From assembly GCA_916610825.1 (NCBI GenBank), contig OU744447.1, forward strand, positions 25,607,037 through 25,671,036: 64,000 nt of DNA, in the 5' to 3' direction. Each line of letters begins with the position of its first letter. Within the stretch, counting starts at the first letter, position 1. The notes below the pieces were generated by a model that saw only the letters and a program-made list of their open reading frames with translations, was not told where the DNA came from and ran no database searches. A program made the translations under genes and the position numbers. This DNA comes from Haliclystus octoradiatus. Its lineage: Eukaryota > Cnidaria > Staurozoa > Stauromedusae > Haliclystidae. This document shows positions 56,001 to 64,000 of the stretch, one piece after another.

Positions 56001-56598
56001 ACATAAACGTAATAACTCGTGTGGAAGTCCAAATGTAAGACACAAGTTTGGTAATTCAAAACATGTTGAAACAGAAAGAAAGATAGCAGATATTGACAAG
56101 CTATATTTTTGTGATCAATGTGAAAAGGTGTTTAGTTATAAATACAGCCTAACCAGGCACATAATTAATTATCATGCAGAAGAGTCAAGCGGAAGTGATC
56201 AAGGTGAAAAAATGCCATGTCAATCTAGTATATTAAACAAACACAATGATATAGAAGATAAAGTTCATCCTTGTGATAACTGCAGCAAAACATTTACGAA
56301 GCTACATGATTTAAACATGCACAAGAACACTCATGCTGGTATTGAAATGTGCAGAAGAAGCAACCTATATGAAAACGATTTAAGACAATTTCAAAATTCA
56401 TCTAATCATCCAACAATTTCTAATGCGGACAAGTCTCACAAATGCAACAAATGTGGAAAATTCTATTCTTCTCGGCATAGTTTACTCAGGCACGCAGAAA
56501 TTCATACGGGTAAAAAACATGTTTGTGATCAATGTGGAAAAAAATTCAATATGTCAGCTAATTTACTGAGACATAAAAGATTTCACTGTCATCAATAA
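43965..56598 (+). CDS. PHD-PHD-C2H2 zinc-finger protein, isoform using zinc-finger exon A
   Basis: The proposed exons are 43965-44074, 48099-48275, 49243-49502 and 54359-56598. The joins are GT-AG and in frame (AG/A, AG/G, G/GG). The first three encode two PHD fingers of BPTF/NURF301 type: PHD1 (CICQTPFDNN, FYIGCDLCNKWFHGDCVG, CDHC) and PHD2 (CFLCKQLCDDN, FYVHCDFCHQCFHKACIG, CPSC). The last exon adds about 18 C2H2 fingers. The product is probably a nuclear factor that reads chromatin and binds DNA. The bromodomain that follows in BPTF is absent. The whole model is inferred from phase and signals; exon B at 61889 has the same entry phase. Confidence 0.65.
44180..44959. mobile_element. TTAA-flanked non-autonomous DNA transposon
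   Basis: The ends are TTAAAGGGAGAATACTGACC and, inverted at 44924-44959, the same with one or two differences, extending over about 34 bp to GCGCGC. TTAA at both borders fits a piggyBac-type target site. It interrupts a family C repeat: the flanking pieces, joined across one TTAA, resemble the uninterrupted copy at 43436-43620. The 92-codon frame inside has no transposase features. Confidence 0.8.
44960..45065 (+). repeat. Interspersed repeat family C, copy 2 (interrupted)
   Basis: Right part of a copy whose left part is at about 44135-44180, split by the TTAA element. It has GGTGAATATGGATGTTTTCA and GTGGTTTTCACTTTTACATT. Confidence 0.6.
45118..46616. mobile_element. Possible DNA transposon with GCGATTCCATC ends
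   Basis: GGGCGATTCCATCG at 45126 is inverted as GATGGAATCGC at 46598. GTGTCTGACTGACAC at 45136 and 45306 has an inverted partner CAGTCAGACAC at 46216. A second inverted pair, GTCGTGTCAACATGTGAACC at 45578 and GGTTCAGATGTTGACACGAC at 46062, lies inside. No transposase was seen. Confidence 0.45.
48099..48275 (+). CDS. PHD1 main part and start of PHD2
   Basis: 177 bp between TTGTTGTAG and GTGATG, split Arg codons at both ends. It encodes FYIGCDLCNKWFHGDCVGVS, EFICDHC, and then RCFLCKQLCDDN. The exon boundaries fall at the same place in both fingers (after DNN and DDN), so the two PHD fingers arose by exon duplication. Confidence 0.85.
48985..49100 (+). repeat. Interspersed repeat family C, copy 3
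   Basis: GTGAATATGGATGTTTTTAT and TTCATGGCTTAAAAAATTG match the other copies. It lies just upstream of the PHD2 exon. Confidence 0.6.
49243..49502 (+). CDS. PHD2 main part and linker
   Basis: 260 bp from TTTTAG to GTGAGT. It encodes FYVHCDFCHQCFHKACIGIF and ITCPSCSAYS, then a charged linker (SKRKAIRQL, DGNKRDRLL) ending SAVIDF with one base left over, so the downstream exon must enter in phase 1. Confidence 0.82.
50921..51632 (-). pseudogene. LINE C-terminal pieces
   Basis: Two open pieces, 51632-51411 and 51391-50921, in different frames. They carry SANKLKLNKNKTELLVISS and FVTSKLDHCNSLYFGIS then LQRVQNRAARFVT, typical of CR1/L2-like elements. Confidence 0.75.
51713..52714 (-). pseudogene. 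LINE reverse transcriptase, main part
   Basis: A 333-codon open stretch with the blocks above; it ends soon after the FADD catalytic motif, where the frame is lost. The usual GVPQGS motif reads GISQRS here, a further sign of decay. Confidence 0.8.
52757..53345. repeat. 213-bp direct duplication plus an inverted copy
   Basis: 52764-52976 and 52977-53190 are direct copies (TTTGTTGACCCAA, CTTCTGGCGTGTACCTCAGA, AATTGGCCTTCAAAGCTATG). 53190-53342 is a shorter copy in the opposite direction. The ends AGTCTATCTTTGTTGACCC and GGGTCAACAAAGATGGACT are inverted, so the whole may be one foldback element. Confidence 0.8.
54359..56598 (+). CDS. Zinc-finger terminal exon A (about 18 C2H2 fingers)
   Basis: The exon enters after TTTTAATAG in phase 1 and reads GFTNGQCYLPFALDAIRQQH, then a basic linker and finger after finger to TAA at 56596. 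Fingers follow C-x2-C-x12-H-x3-H; some are degenerate (the ones near 55730, 56000 and 56210 lack a ligand). Linkers differ from the usual TGEKP in most cases. Two 210-bp units inside are near-identical (see repeat). The mapped frame continues upstream of the first Met, consistent with splicing into it. Confidence 0.85.
55231..55710 (+). repeat. 210-bp tandem duplication inside zinc-finger exon A
   Basis: CATTTGATTGATGAAGATAC starts at 55231 and again at 55441, with a third, diverged start at 55651. Each 210-bp unit encodes two fingers (CDKCD...Y and C.QCDESF) with spacer residues IDEDTDIQQKQPFKC. Confidence 0.9.
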
Positions 56599-56987
56599 GT
56601 GGGATTTATATTGCTAGTATTGCTATTATAAAGTGCTACAGAACTGTCGTCAGATTTAATGTATATTTCTTTATATATATCTTATTTTTATACTTTATTT
56701 TTTTGTGATGCTAATTCCCCAAATCTTGATAAAACATTGCAGAATTTAATCTGCAGGTGAAACTCCTAAACGTTTGTATTTTTATTTATTTTTAATTTGA
56801 TATGCTTCCAAAAAGCAATAATCGATTGATTTTGCAATAGTAGGCTATATTATTTTTACCCAGCGGGGCGATTGTTAAGAAGTTTGCTCTATGAGTTATT
56901 AACTGGAAGCTTGAATACTGGGAAAGCTATTCTAGAACTGCAAATATAATTGCATTTGGAATTATGATATCATTGTAGATGGAATAA

Positions 56988-56993
56988 TAAATA
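56988..56993 (+). terminator. Candidate poly(A) signal for exon A
   Basis: AATAAA within AATAATAAATAATT about 390 bp after the stop codon. It would end transcripts using exon A before exon B. Confidence 0.35.
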
Positions 56994-58256
56994 ATTAATC
57001 TCTACAAAATATATCTATTGAAACTATAGAGTAATGATTCTATTTGATTCAATTTTGTTTTTGTGCAATACAGTAATACAAATCAAATTCACTTAACTAA
57101 TTGATTATTGAATTAGACACATATTAGGGTTGACTCGTAAAACTCGAAAATCAAAATTTTTACCTCAATTTGTTGTACAAAATGCCTTGATTTCTTTTCC
57201 ATGTTTTTTGATAAATTGAGGAGTATTTTTTTGAATGGATAAGTATTTTTGAGAAAGAAGCATTTGATAAATTTCAAATATTCAAATGACGTCTTAATGT
57301 CTAATTTCTGATCACAATGTTTGATTGCAGTATGATCAAGGTATCATCTAGCATCCGTCCATAACAACAACACAATTTCCAAAAGTTTATTTGTGAAAAT
57401 TTTCTTTTGTATGAGTCGACCATATAAGGAAATCTTACAAATGAACCAGATTAGAAAGAGCAGCAATGCCACTGTCCTATCAAGTTGAGTCTGATATTTC
57501 AACGAAATGAAAAGAAAAAGTTTGTTATTTTTCTGAATTATCAATGCAGGTAAACTATTGAGTAATTACACAGTTACATTCTCGTCACTGATGTTGATAT
57601 GATTTTTAAATACTGTACTTCAGAGCAGAAAGTGTTGAAAATTATAAAATTGTCTTTTTGACCTTCCACGTCTCTTTGAATCGTCTCTTTGACTTTGATT
57701 TTTTCTCGATTGTGATTGGCTAAGGGCAGGGTCGTGCTTTTCCTAGTAACAAAAATGGAATAGTCGAAAATCAAACAAGAAACAAAATTCGAAAAGCATC
57801 ATAGTCAAAGACACCAAAATATAGAAAATATTTGCCTCTTTATTTGATTTCGACTCAGTATCGTACCATTAGGCTGCAAACGTTAACTGTATATATAGGC
57901 CTATTTCAATTGGTTTGGTTTCAATGAATTGCAAATTACTAGATTTAAAAATAAAATGTCTTTCTGAAGAAGTGTGGGAACACAAACGCTTGAAGATCAC
58001 AATTTCTATTTCTAACGCTGTCAATAATTTTACAAAAATATTATCAAAGGTAATAATTCAATTTCTCCTTCTATTCTGAAATGATTTTCACAGGTGCATT
58101 TTTGATAAACATAAATTGTGTTTGCTCTACATACTTTTACAATTTAATTTTATGAAACAATCCAATTGTGCAATTCCACTTTTGCAAATTCTGAGTAGAC
58201 GTCAAAGCCTCATTGTTACGTGTACTATTAAATTTGTAACTATCCTTTGATTCTTT

Positions 58257-58303
58257 CCCCTGCGAAAATAGTTCATGAACTCCTGAACTGTTTTTCGCAG
58301 GGG
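58257..58303. repeat. 47-bp hairpin, GTTCATGAAC family
   Basis: CCCCTGCGAAAA and TTTTCGCAGGGG enclose AGTTCATGAACTCCTGAACT. It shares end and core motifs with 6622-6760, and looks like a minimal member of that family. Confidence 0.65.
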
Positions 58304-58904
58304 TTTATCTAGAAAATGTAAAATTATATTCTTCAAAACTCACTCTTGATAGTAAAATTGGTTGTGTCTTATGAAAATCCCCTCACAGCTGTAATATGCA
58401 ACACTTTGAAAAGGCATTCTATTATATCAAAAAGTTTCTCTGCTATCTGATTGGTCGAAAGAGCGTGGATAAAATCCTACAGTAAAACCCGCTAGTTGCA
58501 AAAGTTTGATCGAGATTAAATACAGAAATTATAACGTTCCAACAGCAATCCAATAAATATTTCAATTATAACAACGATTTGCAAAGCGATATATTGGTCA
58601 AGATGTTTATATTTGTTGAAAAGCAGCATGCAAAATTAAAACACATAATGAAAGACAATTACATGTAACGCTGCTTCAAGGTAAACCTAAAATTTAAAAA
58701 ACAATTACTGCATTAATTTGCTAAAGAACTATTGTACTACTTATATTACAGACGTCTTTGTATATGTCTTATATTATTCAACAACATATATCTTGTTGTG
58801 CAATTCCCTTGTTTGGTTTGTGAATTGAAATTGAATTTTAATTTGTGAATTCGTGAATTGATTATTCACCGTCAAATGAGATTCAGACGTTTGTTTTATT
58901 TTAG

Positions 58905-58955
58905 AAATGGGTTTCCACACGCTTGCAAATGTTTGTATTCATGTTTACGAAAACG
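58905..58955 (+). repeat. Repeat family B fragment
   Basis: GGTTTCCACACGCTTGCAAA and TGTTTGTATTCATGTTTACG match 42904-42957 and the inverted copy at 43226-43268. Confidence 0.5.
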
Positions 58956-59557
58956 AGAAAATGTTGGGGGACACGACATGAGTGAAGCGCTAAAAACCAT
59001 AAGCCCCTCGCGAGTGATTTTTAACTTTCCCGAGTCTCATTCATACAGCTGATTCAATGGAAAATACTGTTATACACCTTTGGGATGGTTAAAAACTTGA
59101 AGCGTGCTAAACAGGCGGAAATATATCAAACTTTATGTTTTTACTTTTTCCACAAACAAACCCTTCTCGGACTATTGTTCTCCATTCGCCATGATGTTTG
59201 ATTATGTCATAGGGCGATATAATATCGTAAGTTTCATTTAAAAAGCATATACAAATTTTTGGAAGGAAATCGTTTGCTTTTTCTGTGGCTGCTACAAGCC
59301 ATTCAAAATGATGATCAACATACAGAAGCAATAAACATATGCTGTCCAAGAAATACTAATTGGAAATAGAAATGATAACTTAACTTTACGATAATGTCGA
59401 GTAGTGTTTGCAGTTAAATTACTTTGAATTGGAGTTTTACTGACCAGTGACTGGTGTACTTGCACCCGAAAGAGGAAGACTTGTTTATATTGTTTATGTG
59501 TTTAATGAGTTGAACTGTTATCGATACAGTTTTGATCCTTAAGCTGTTTTAGATAGG

Positions 59558-60275
59558 TTACCCCTTTGAAAACGTATCACGAGCGTTAATTATACCAATC
59601 TTCATGAACTGTCCATGAACAGTTAACTAACTGTTTATAAGGTGTTCAAGTTCATGAGCAGTTTATGAACAGTCGTAAAAATCATGAATTGTTCATGAAA
59701 AATTCATGAACTCTGTGAATTTTTTCGCTGGGATGGTATATGATTGTTCTGCAGTGCTTGCAAATATGTGACATACCTAGACATTATTCTCCTGTCACAT
59801 ATTCCCCCTTTAAAAAATCCATGGATTCATAAACAGTTCATGAACTTTTTTGTTGGTTTCTTGAGCAGTTCATGAACAATCAGGAAGCAGTTATCGAACG
59901 TATAAACTTTTACTCACAGGAGTTAACAACCAAGTTCCCTACAAATAATTCATGAAGTGTTCATGAACATTCGGGAAATTTCACGTTCATGAACAGTTTG
60001 CACATAAACAGTTGATGAACTGGTAAACACTTTATAAACGTTTGGGCTATTTCAGGTTCATCAATAGTTTGTTAGCAGTTCATGAATTTGATGAACTGGT
60101 AAACACTTTATAAACGCTTGGGCTATTTCAGGTTCATCAATAGTTTGTGAGCAGTTCATGAACCTGTTCATGAACTGCTTCATGAATAAAAGTTTCCTAC
60201 AAATTTTGGTAAACATTCATTTAACTTTTGGGCAATGTCAGGGTCATTGCCTCGTGAACTTTTTCACATGGGTAA
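59558..60275. mobile_element. Long GTTCATGAAC element
   Basis: The ends TTACCCCTTTGAAAA and, inverted, TTACCCATGTGAAAAAGTTC match those of the 139-bp element at 6622. The interior has more than ten GTTCATGAA or TTCATGAAC motifs. A direct repeat of about 75 bp (GATGAACTGGTAAACACTTT, GGGCTATTTCAGGTTCATCA) occurs at 60014 and 60089. Confidence 0.7.
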
Positions 60276-60777
60276 ACAACCAAGCGTCAATGATCTGCGA
60301 CTTAATTTTGTAAAATACAGAGGGTGGCCTCGTTTTCATTTTAAAATGTTGCAAACCTCCTTAGATCAATCCTGGTCCTAATCATAATTTTTTGCATTGA
60401 TTGAGGATAAAAATTTGCACTTTCACATTGCTTTTCCGGCAGCCATTAAAATATTACTCTAGCTTTGTCGACAATTTATTATCCAATTGATAAATTCACA
60501 CGATATAAACCAAGCAAATACGCCTAGGTACAATAAGCAGCAAGAAATTCAGATTTAATTCACAATTGAAATTAGATTGACGGAAAGGACCTGGTACTGT
60601 TACTGGAGTACACTTTTTCTGCTTCTTTTGGGATTAATTCATATTTAAATCAAACGATTATTCATCAATTTCCAACAGAAATATACTTTATAAAATTACT
60701 TTGCAATACTAGGTTTTGGCTGCTATTGCTCTGATCTGATATACTCAATACTTGCAATACAACTGACTATTTTTTAG

Positions 60778-61015
60778 GTCGGTCATTTCCCCGACAAACG
60801 GGTAAGCTAGCAGCTTCTTCTCACCTGGGAGGTTGGCTAGATTGTTATTCTTTTTTGAAGCGTGTTCGCTTTTAATGCTTTTTTAAGCGCCAACCAAATA
60901 ATGCTTCTGCCTGGGTTCGAACCATTGACTTGTTTATGAAACATCTATGTCTTGGATTGAACCCAAAACCTGCAGACCGATGTCCAACCCCCCTAATCAC
61001 TACATCAAGGTCATT
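60778..61015 (-). mobile_element. tRNA-derived SINE, copy 2 (diverged)
   Basis: On the minus strand, GACCTTGATGTAGTGATTAG (A-box-like) and GGTTTTGGGTTCAATCCA (B-box-like) are followed by GAGCATTA-type sequence and the shared core. GGGTAAGCTAGCAGCTTC and GGTTGGCTAGATTG match copy 1. No long poly(A) remains. Confidence 0.65.
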
Positions 61016-61888
61016 TCTGAGTACGTTCTACAGACAGGCTGTATCATCTTTAGTAGATAAGTATGAGGTAGAAAATTTGATGCTGTTTTATCATTTCGTA
61101 AATTTGTGAAGTTTTATTAAAATATTCAATCCTAAAAATACTTTGTTGATCAGTACTGCTTTTACAAGATTTTCGTTTGAATGAAATTACCATTTTCCTA
61201 ATTTTGTACGACTTGCATCATCTCGAATGTTAAGATTAAATTAAATAGCCTGTATCTCCAAGTTCCGTATCGCATAATTTATGCAATTGAATACCTCAAT
61301 TGTTTCCTCGATTGTTTGAACGACGTAATTTAATTTGAATTATTTGTGTTTAAATCGTTCGGAAACCCATTTCTAATTGTATACTGATTAATAAAATGAG
61401 AAATCAGATTTTTAAGCATCACACATTACATCAACAATCTAAAGTTGTCGACCATATCATGCAAACAAATCCAATCAGTTACCCAATATACAAAAATTCA
61501 AAACGAGGGAAGCAAGAAAGGAAACGAGAGGCATCCAAACCAAATTGATGCCCTGTGATTCGATGAAACGAAACATGTTGAAGAAATGAAAAATTCGGTT
61601 GAAGGGGGTAAAATGTGTTACCAGAGAAAATAATGAAATAGGATCTTCTAAATGTTTTTAAAAGTTTGCTATGATTGTGATTTTAACGATTTTCCATTGG
61701 TAAGTGGCAAACAGGTCAATATTGAAGCTAAACATATAAGCAAAAGGCAGTTTGAAAGCAATGATACAGACCAAAAAATGGTATCTCTCCGTCCATGTTC
61801 TTATATCTCAGCGTTTACTTGTTCAACTCTGAACCCTGCTTTTCAGATTTGAATATTGCCTAATACAGTAATAACTATTTTTCAACAG

Positions 61889-63792
61889 GCTACACAACTG
61901 AATATTACCCCCTACCATTTACATCAGATGCATTTAGCGAGCAATTTGAACGACTGCATGATCAACATCCATTGGACATCCCAGCAGTGGCATGCATCAG
62001 TGAGAATCTCAAAGATAGCAACATTACAGACGAGATGTGCCAAATAACATTTGTGAGTGACAAGAACAGTACAGATGGCTCTACGATACCAACTTTCAAG
62101 TCTACTCGAAAAACGCACAAATCGTCCAAGTATGACATCAATTGCACAATCTGGACTACTTCAACATCCAATGACAGCATTCATTCATGTGAACAATGTG
62201 GAAAAAGGTTTAAAAAATTAGCGACATTAGTAAGTCACATGAAAACTCATTCAGACATACAGTACTCATGTGATCAATGTGGAAAAAGATTTAAGAAACT
62301 CAGCAATATAAAAAGGCACTTAAGAGTTCACACTGGAGAAAAACCCTTTGAATGTGATCAATGCAGCAAGACTTACTGTGATAATTATGGTCTCAAAAAA
62401 CACAAGCTATCCCATTCTAAAAAACAGTGTTATGCCTGCAATATATGCAAAAAAGAATTTTCAGTACTGAGTAAATTTGAAGCTCACAAACTTGTTCACA
62501 CGCATAAAAAGCGTTTCACATGCAATTATTGTGGGAAAGGATTTAATACATTGAGTAATTTGAAAAGACATACACGGGCTCACACTGGAGAAAAACCTTT
62601 CAAGTGTGACAAATGCCCAAGGGCTTTTAGTGATAATCGTAATCTCAAAAAGCACAAACTATCCCATGACACAGAAGCGATTGCACATGTATCGCATGAC
62701 GGCGATAAAGTCTCAAGTTCTGTAATGAATCCAAATTCTGCACGCAAAAGAGTCTATTCTGAAAAGAAGCCTAACTCGTGCTATCAATGTGGCAAAGAAT
62801 TTTCATCGCTGAGTAATTTAAAAACTCACATACTTATTCACACTAATGAAAACCCTTATATCTGCAATCAGTGTGGACAAAGATTCAATCAATCTGGTAA
62901 TCTCAAAAGACATCTAAGGTCACACACTGGAGAGAAACCTTTTGCGTGCAAACAATGTCGTAGACATTTTTGTGATAACCGTACTCTCCAAAGACACAAG
63001 CGATTACATAATACAGCAGGTTCTCATATGATTTGGAAACGCGGGAAAGCACTAAATTTCAACTCACTTCTCAAAAATCACAATATATCTAATAGCACAG
63101 AAATCAATTTGTGCATCAACACAGAACGTGAGGAAAGATCAAGCTCTTTAGTCAATTTGAACGATGAAAACAAAACAGCAATTGAAAGAAAGCCTTCTAT
63201 GCGTATTGTAAGTGGGAACAGATTTGAACCCTTGAATAATTTTGAATCTCACACAGCTATCCACAATCATAACAATGATTATACATGTGGTCAATGCGGG
63301 AAAACCTGCAAGAAACTAAGCAATCTGAAAAGGCACATACGGACCCATACTGGAGAGAAACCTTTCAAGTGTAATCAATGTACCAAGGCTTTCTGCGATA
63401 ATCGTGGTCTGAAAAAGCACATTTTGACTCATATTGAAGTATCTGATCACACGGATGAAATCTCTCAAGTATCTGATAATGGAAAAGTGGCAAATCCTCC
63501 AGCTAGCTTGAATAGTGATCAAATCCCTCATGCTTCAGAAGTTAAGCATTTGTGCAGTGAATGTGGAAAATGCCTGAGCTCAATTGCCACTTTAAGAAGA
63601 CACATGAGGACCCACAATAGCAAGAAGCGTTGCGTGTGTGATCAATGTGGGAAGTCTTTAAGTGACGAATACTGCCTCAGAAGGCACAAAAGGTCTCATC
63701 TTAGAAAAGAACCACACAAATGTAATCAATGTGGAAAATCATTAAGTTCTTTGGGTAATCTAAAAAGACATAAACTGACTAATTGTGCATAA
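61889..63792 (+). CDS. Zinc-finger terminal exon B (about 14 C2H2 fingers)
   Basis: The exon enters after TTTTTCAACAG in phase 1 and reads (G)YTTEYYPLPFTSDAFSEQF, then to TAA at 63790. About 14 fingers follow, for example CDQCGKRFKKLSNIKRH and CNQCGKSLSSLGNLKRH, several with classic TGEKPF linkers. One finger-like unit near 63200 has lost its cysteines, and the last is cut off at LTNCA. Its leader resembles that of exon A (G-F/Y-T-N/T, LPF, DA). It could be an alternative last exon of the PHD gene or belong to a separate gene whose 5' exons were not found. Confidence 0.85.
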
Positions 63793-64000
63793 TGAAACTA
63801 TTCGTTTTGATCGATGTAAGATACCCTGCAATGAAACATTAACCTGATAGACAGAAACAAAGAAATTAGTGGGACGGTATGAATCTTTGTTGTAAAACTA
63901 TTCCTCGATAAGCTAGCTCGAAATTTCTCTTGGTGGCATTGTTGATCAATAGAAAGTTATATGTATCCTATTTTAAAACACATGCAGCTCTACGCACATC
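63793..64000. other. Sequence after zinc-finger exon B
   Basis: Presumed 3' UTR or flank. No AATAAA was seen before the window ends, so the transcript end lies beyond or uses a variant signal. Confidence 0.5.

Larger units (their letters stand above)
56599..61888. other. Region between zinc-finger exons A and B
   Basis: No PHD-type exon was found here. A frame at 61652-61852 (FLKVCYDCDFNDF; QVNIEAKHISKRQFES) might include exon material, but its possible donors are in phase 0 and do not match exon B. Elements: a hairpin (58257), the GTTCATGAAC element (59558), a SINE (60778) and a family B piece (58905). Confidence 0.45.

Noticed and set aside
61652..61852. 66-codon frame just before zinc-finger exon B, considered as its 5' exon
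   Set aside because: It includes GTAAGT and GTATCT donors, but in phase 0, which cannot join exon B in frame; no domain seen.

Overview
The window is a repeat-rich, AT-rich animal (metazoan) genomic segment. The genes are split by spliceosomal GT-AG introns, and the exons encode animal-type proteins: a NAK-family kinase, serial EGF modules on phase-1 exons, PHD fingers and C2H2 zinc fingers. Compact introns crowded with small DNA transposons suggest a marine invertebrate. A deuterostome such as a tunicate is possible, but the sequence alone does not settle this.

Layout: (1) 2.1-9.8 kb, plus strand: the 3' part of an AAK1/BIKE-type kinase gene, eight exons from the catalytic loop onward, ending in a large exon with a polyglutamine tract and NPF endocytic motifs; its N-lobe exons lie before the window. 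(2) 12.3-14.5 kb, minus: a two-exon gene for a type II membrane protein that looks like a Golgi glycosyltransferase. (3) 15.6-21.3 kb: LINE-type retrotransposons, including one nearly full-length decayed element that appears inserted in the CAT-repeat tail of another. (4) 23.9-34.9 kb, minus: a secreted or extracellular protein gene with a signal peptide, an acidic and His/Tyr-rich first exon, twelve single-exon EGF modules and a CCPDG module; it probably continues past 23.9 kb. (5) 35-43.9 kb: no convincing gene; a hAT-type non-autonomous element, a foldback element with 80-bp repeats and other repeats. (6) 44-63.8 kb, plus: three exons encoding two BPTF-like PHD fingers, then two large C2H2 zinc-finger exons (54.4-56.6 and 61.9-63.8 kb). 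Both zinc-finger exons start in the same phase with related leader peptides, so they look like duplicated, alternative 3' terminal exons.

The most interesting candidate system is that last locus: one PHD-PHD chromatin-reading module that could be spliced to either of two different zinc-finger arrays. The rest of the unusual content is mobile DNA: TTAA-flanked, hAT-like, foldback and SINE elements, several of them nested. Exon joins were deduced by eye from reading phase, splice signals and protein-family similarity; no transcript data were available.
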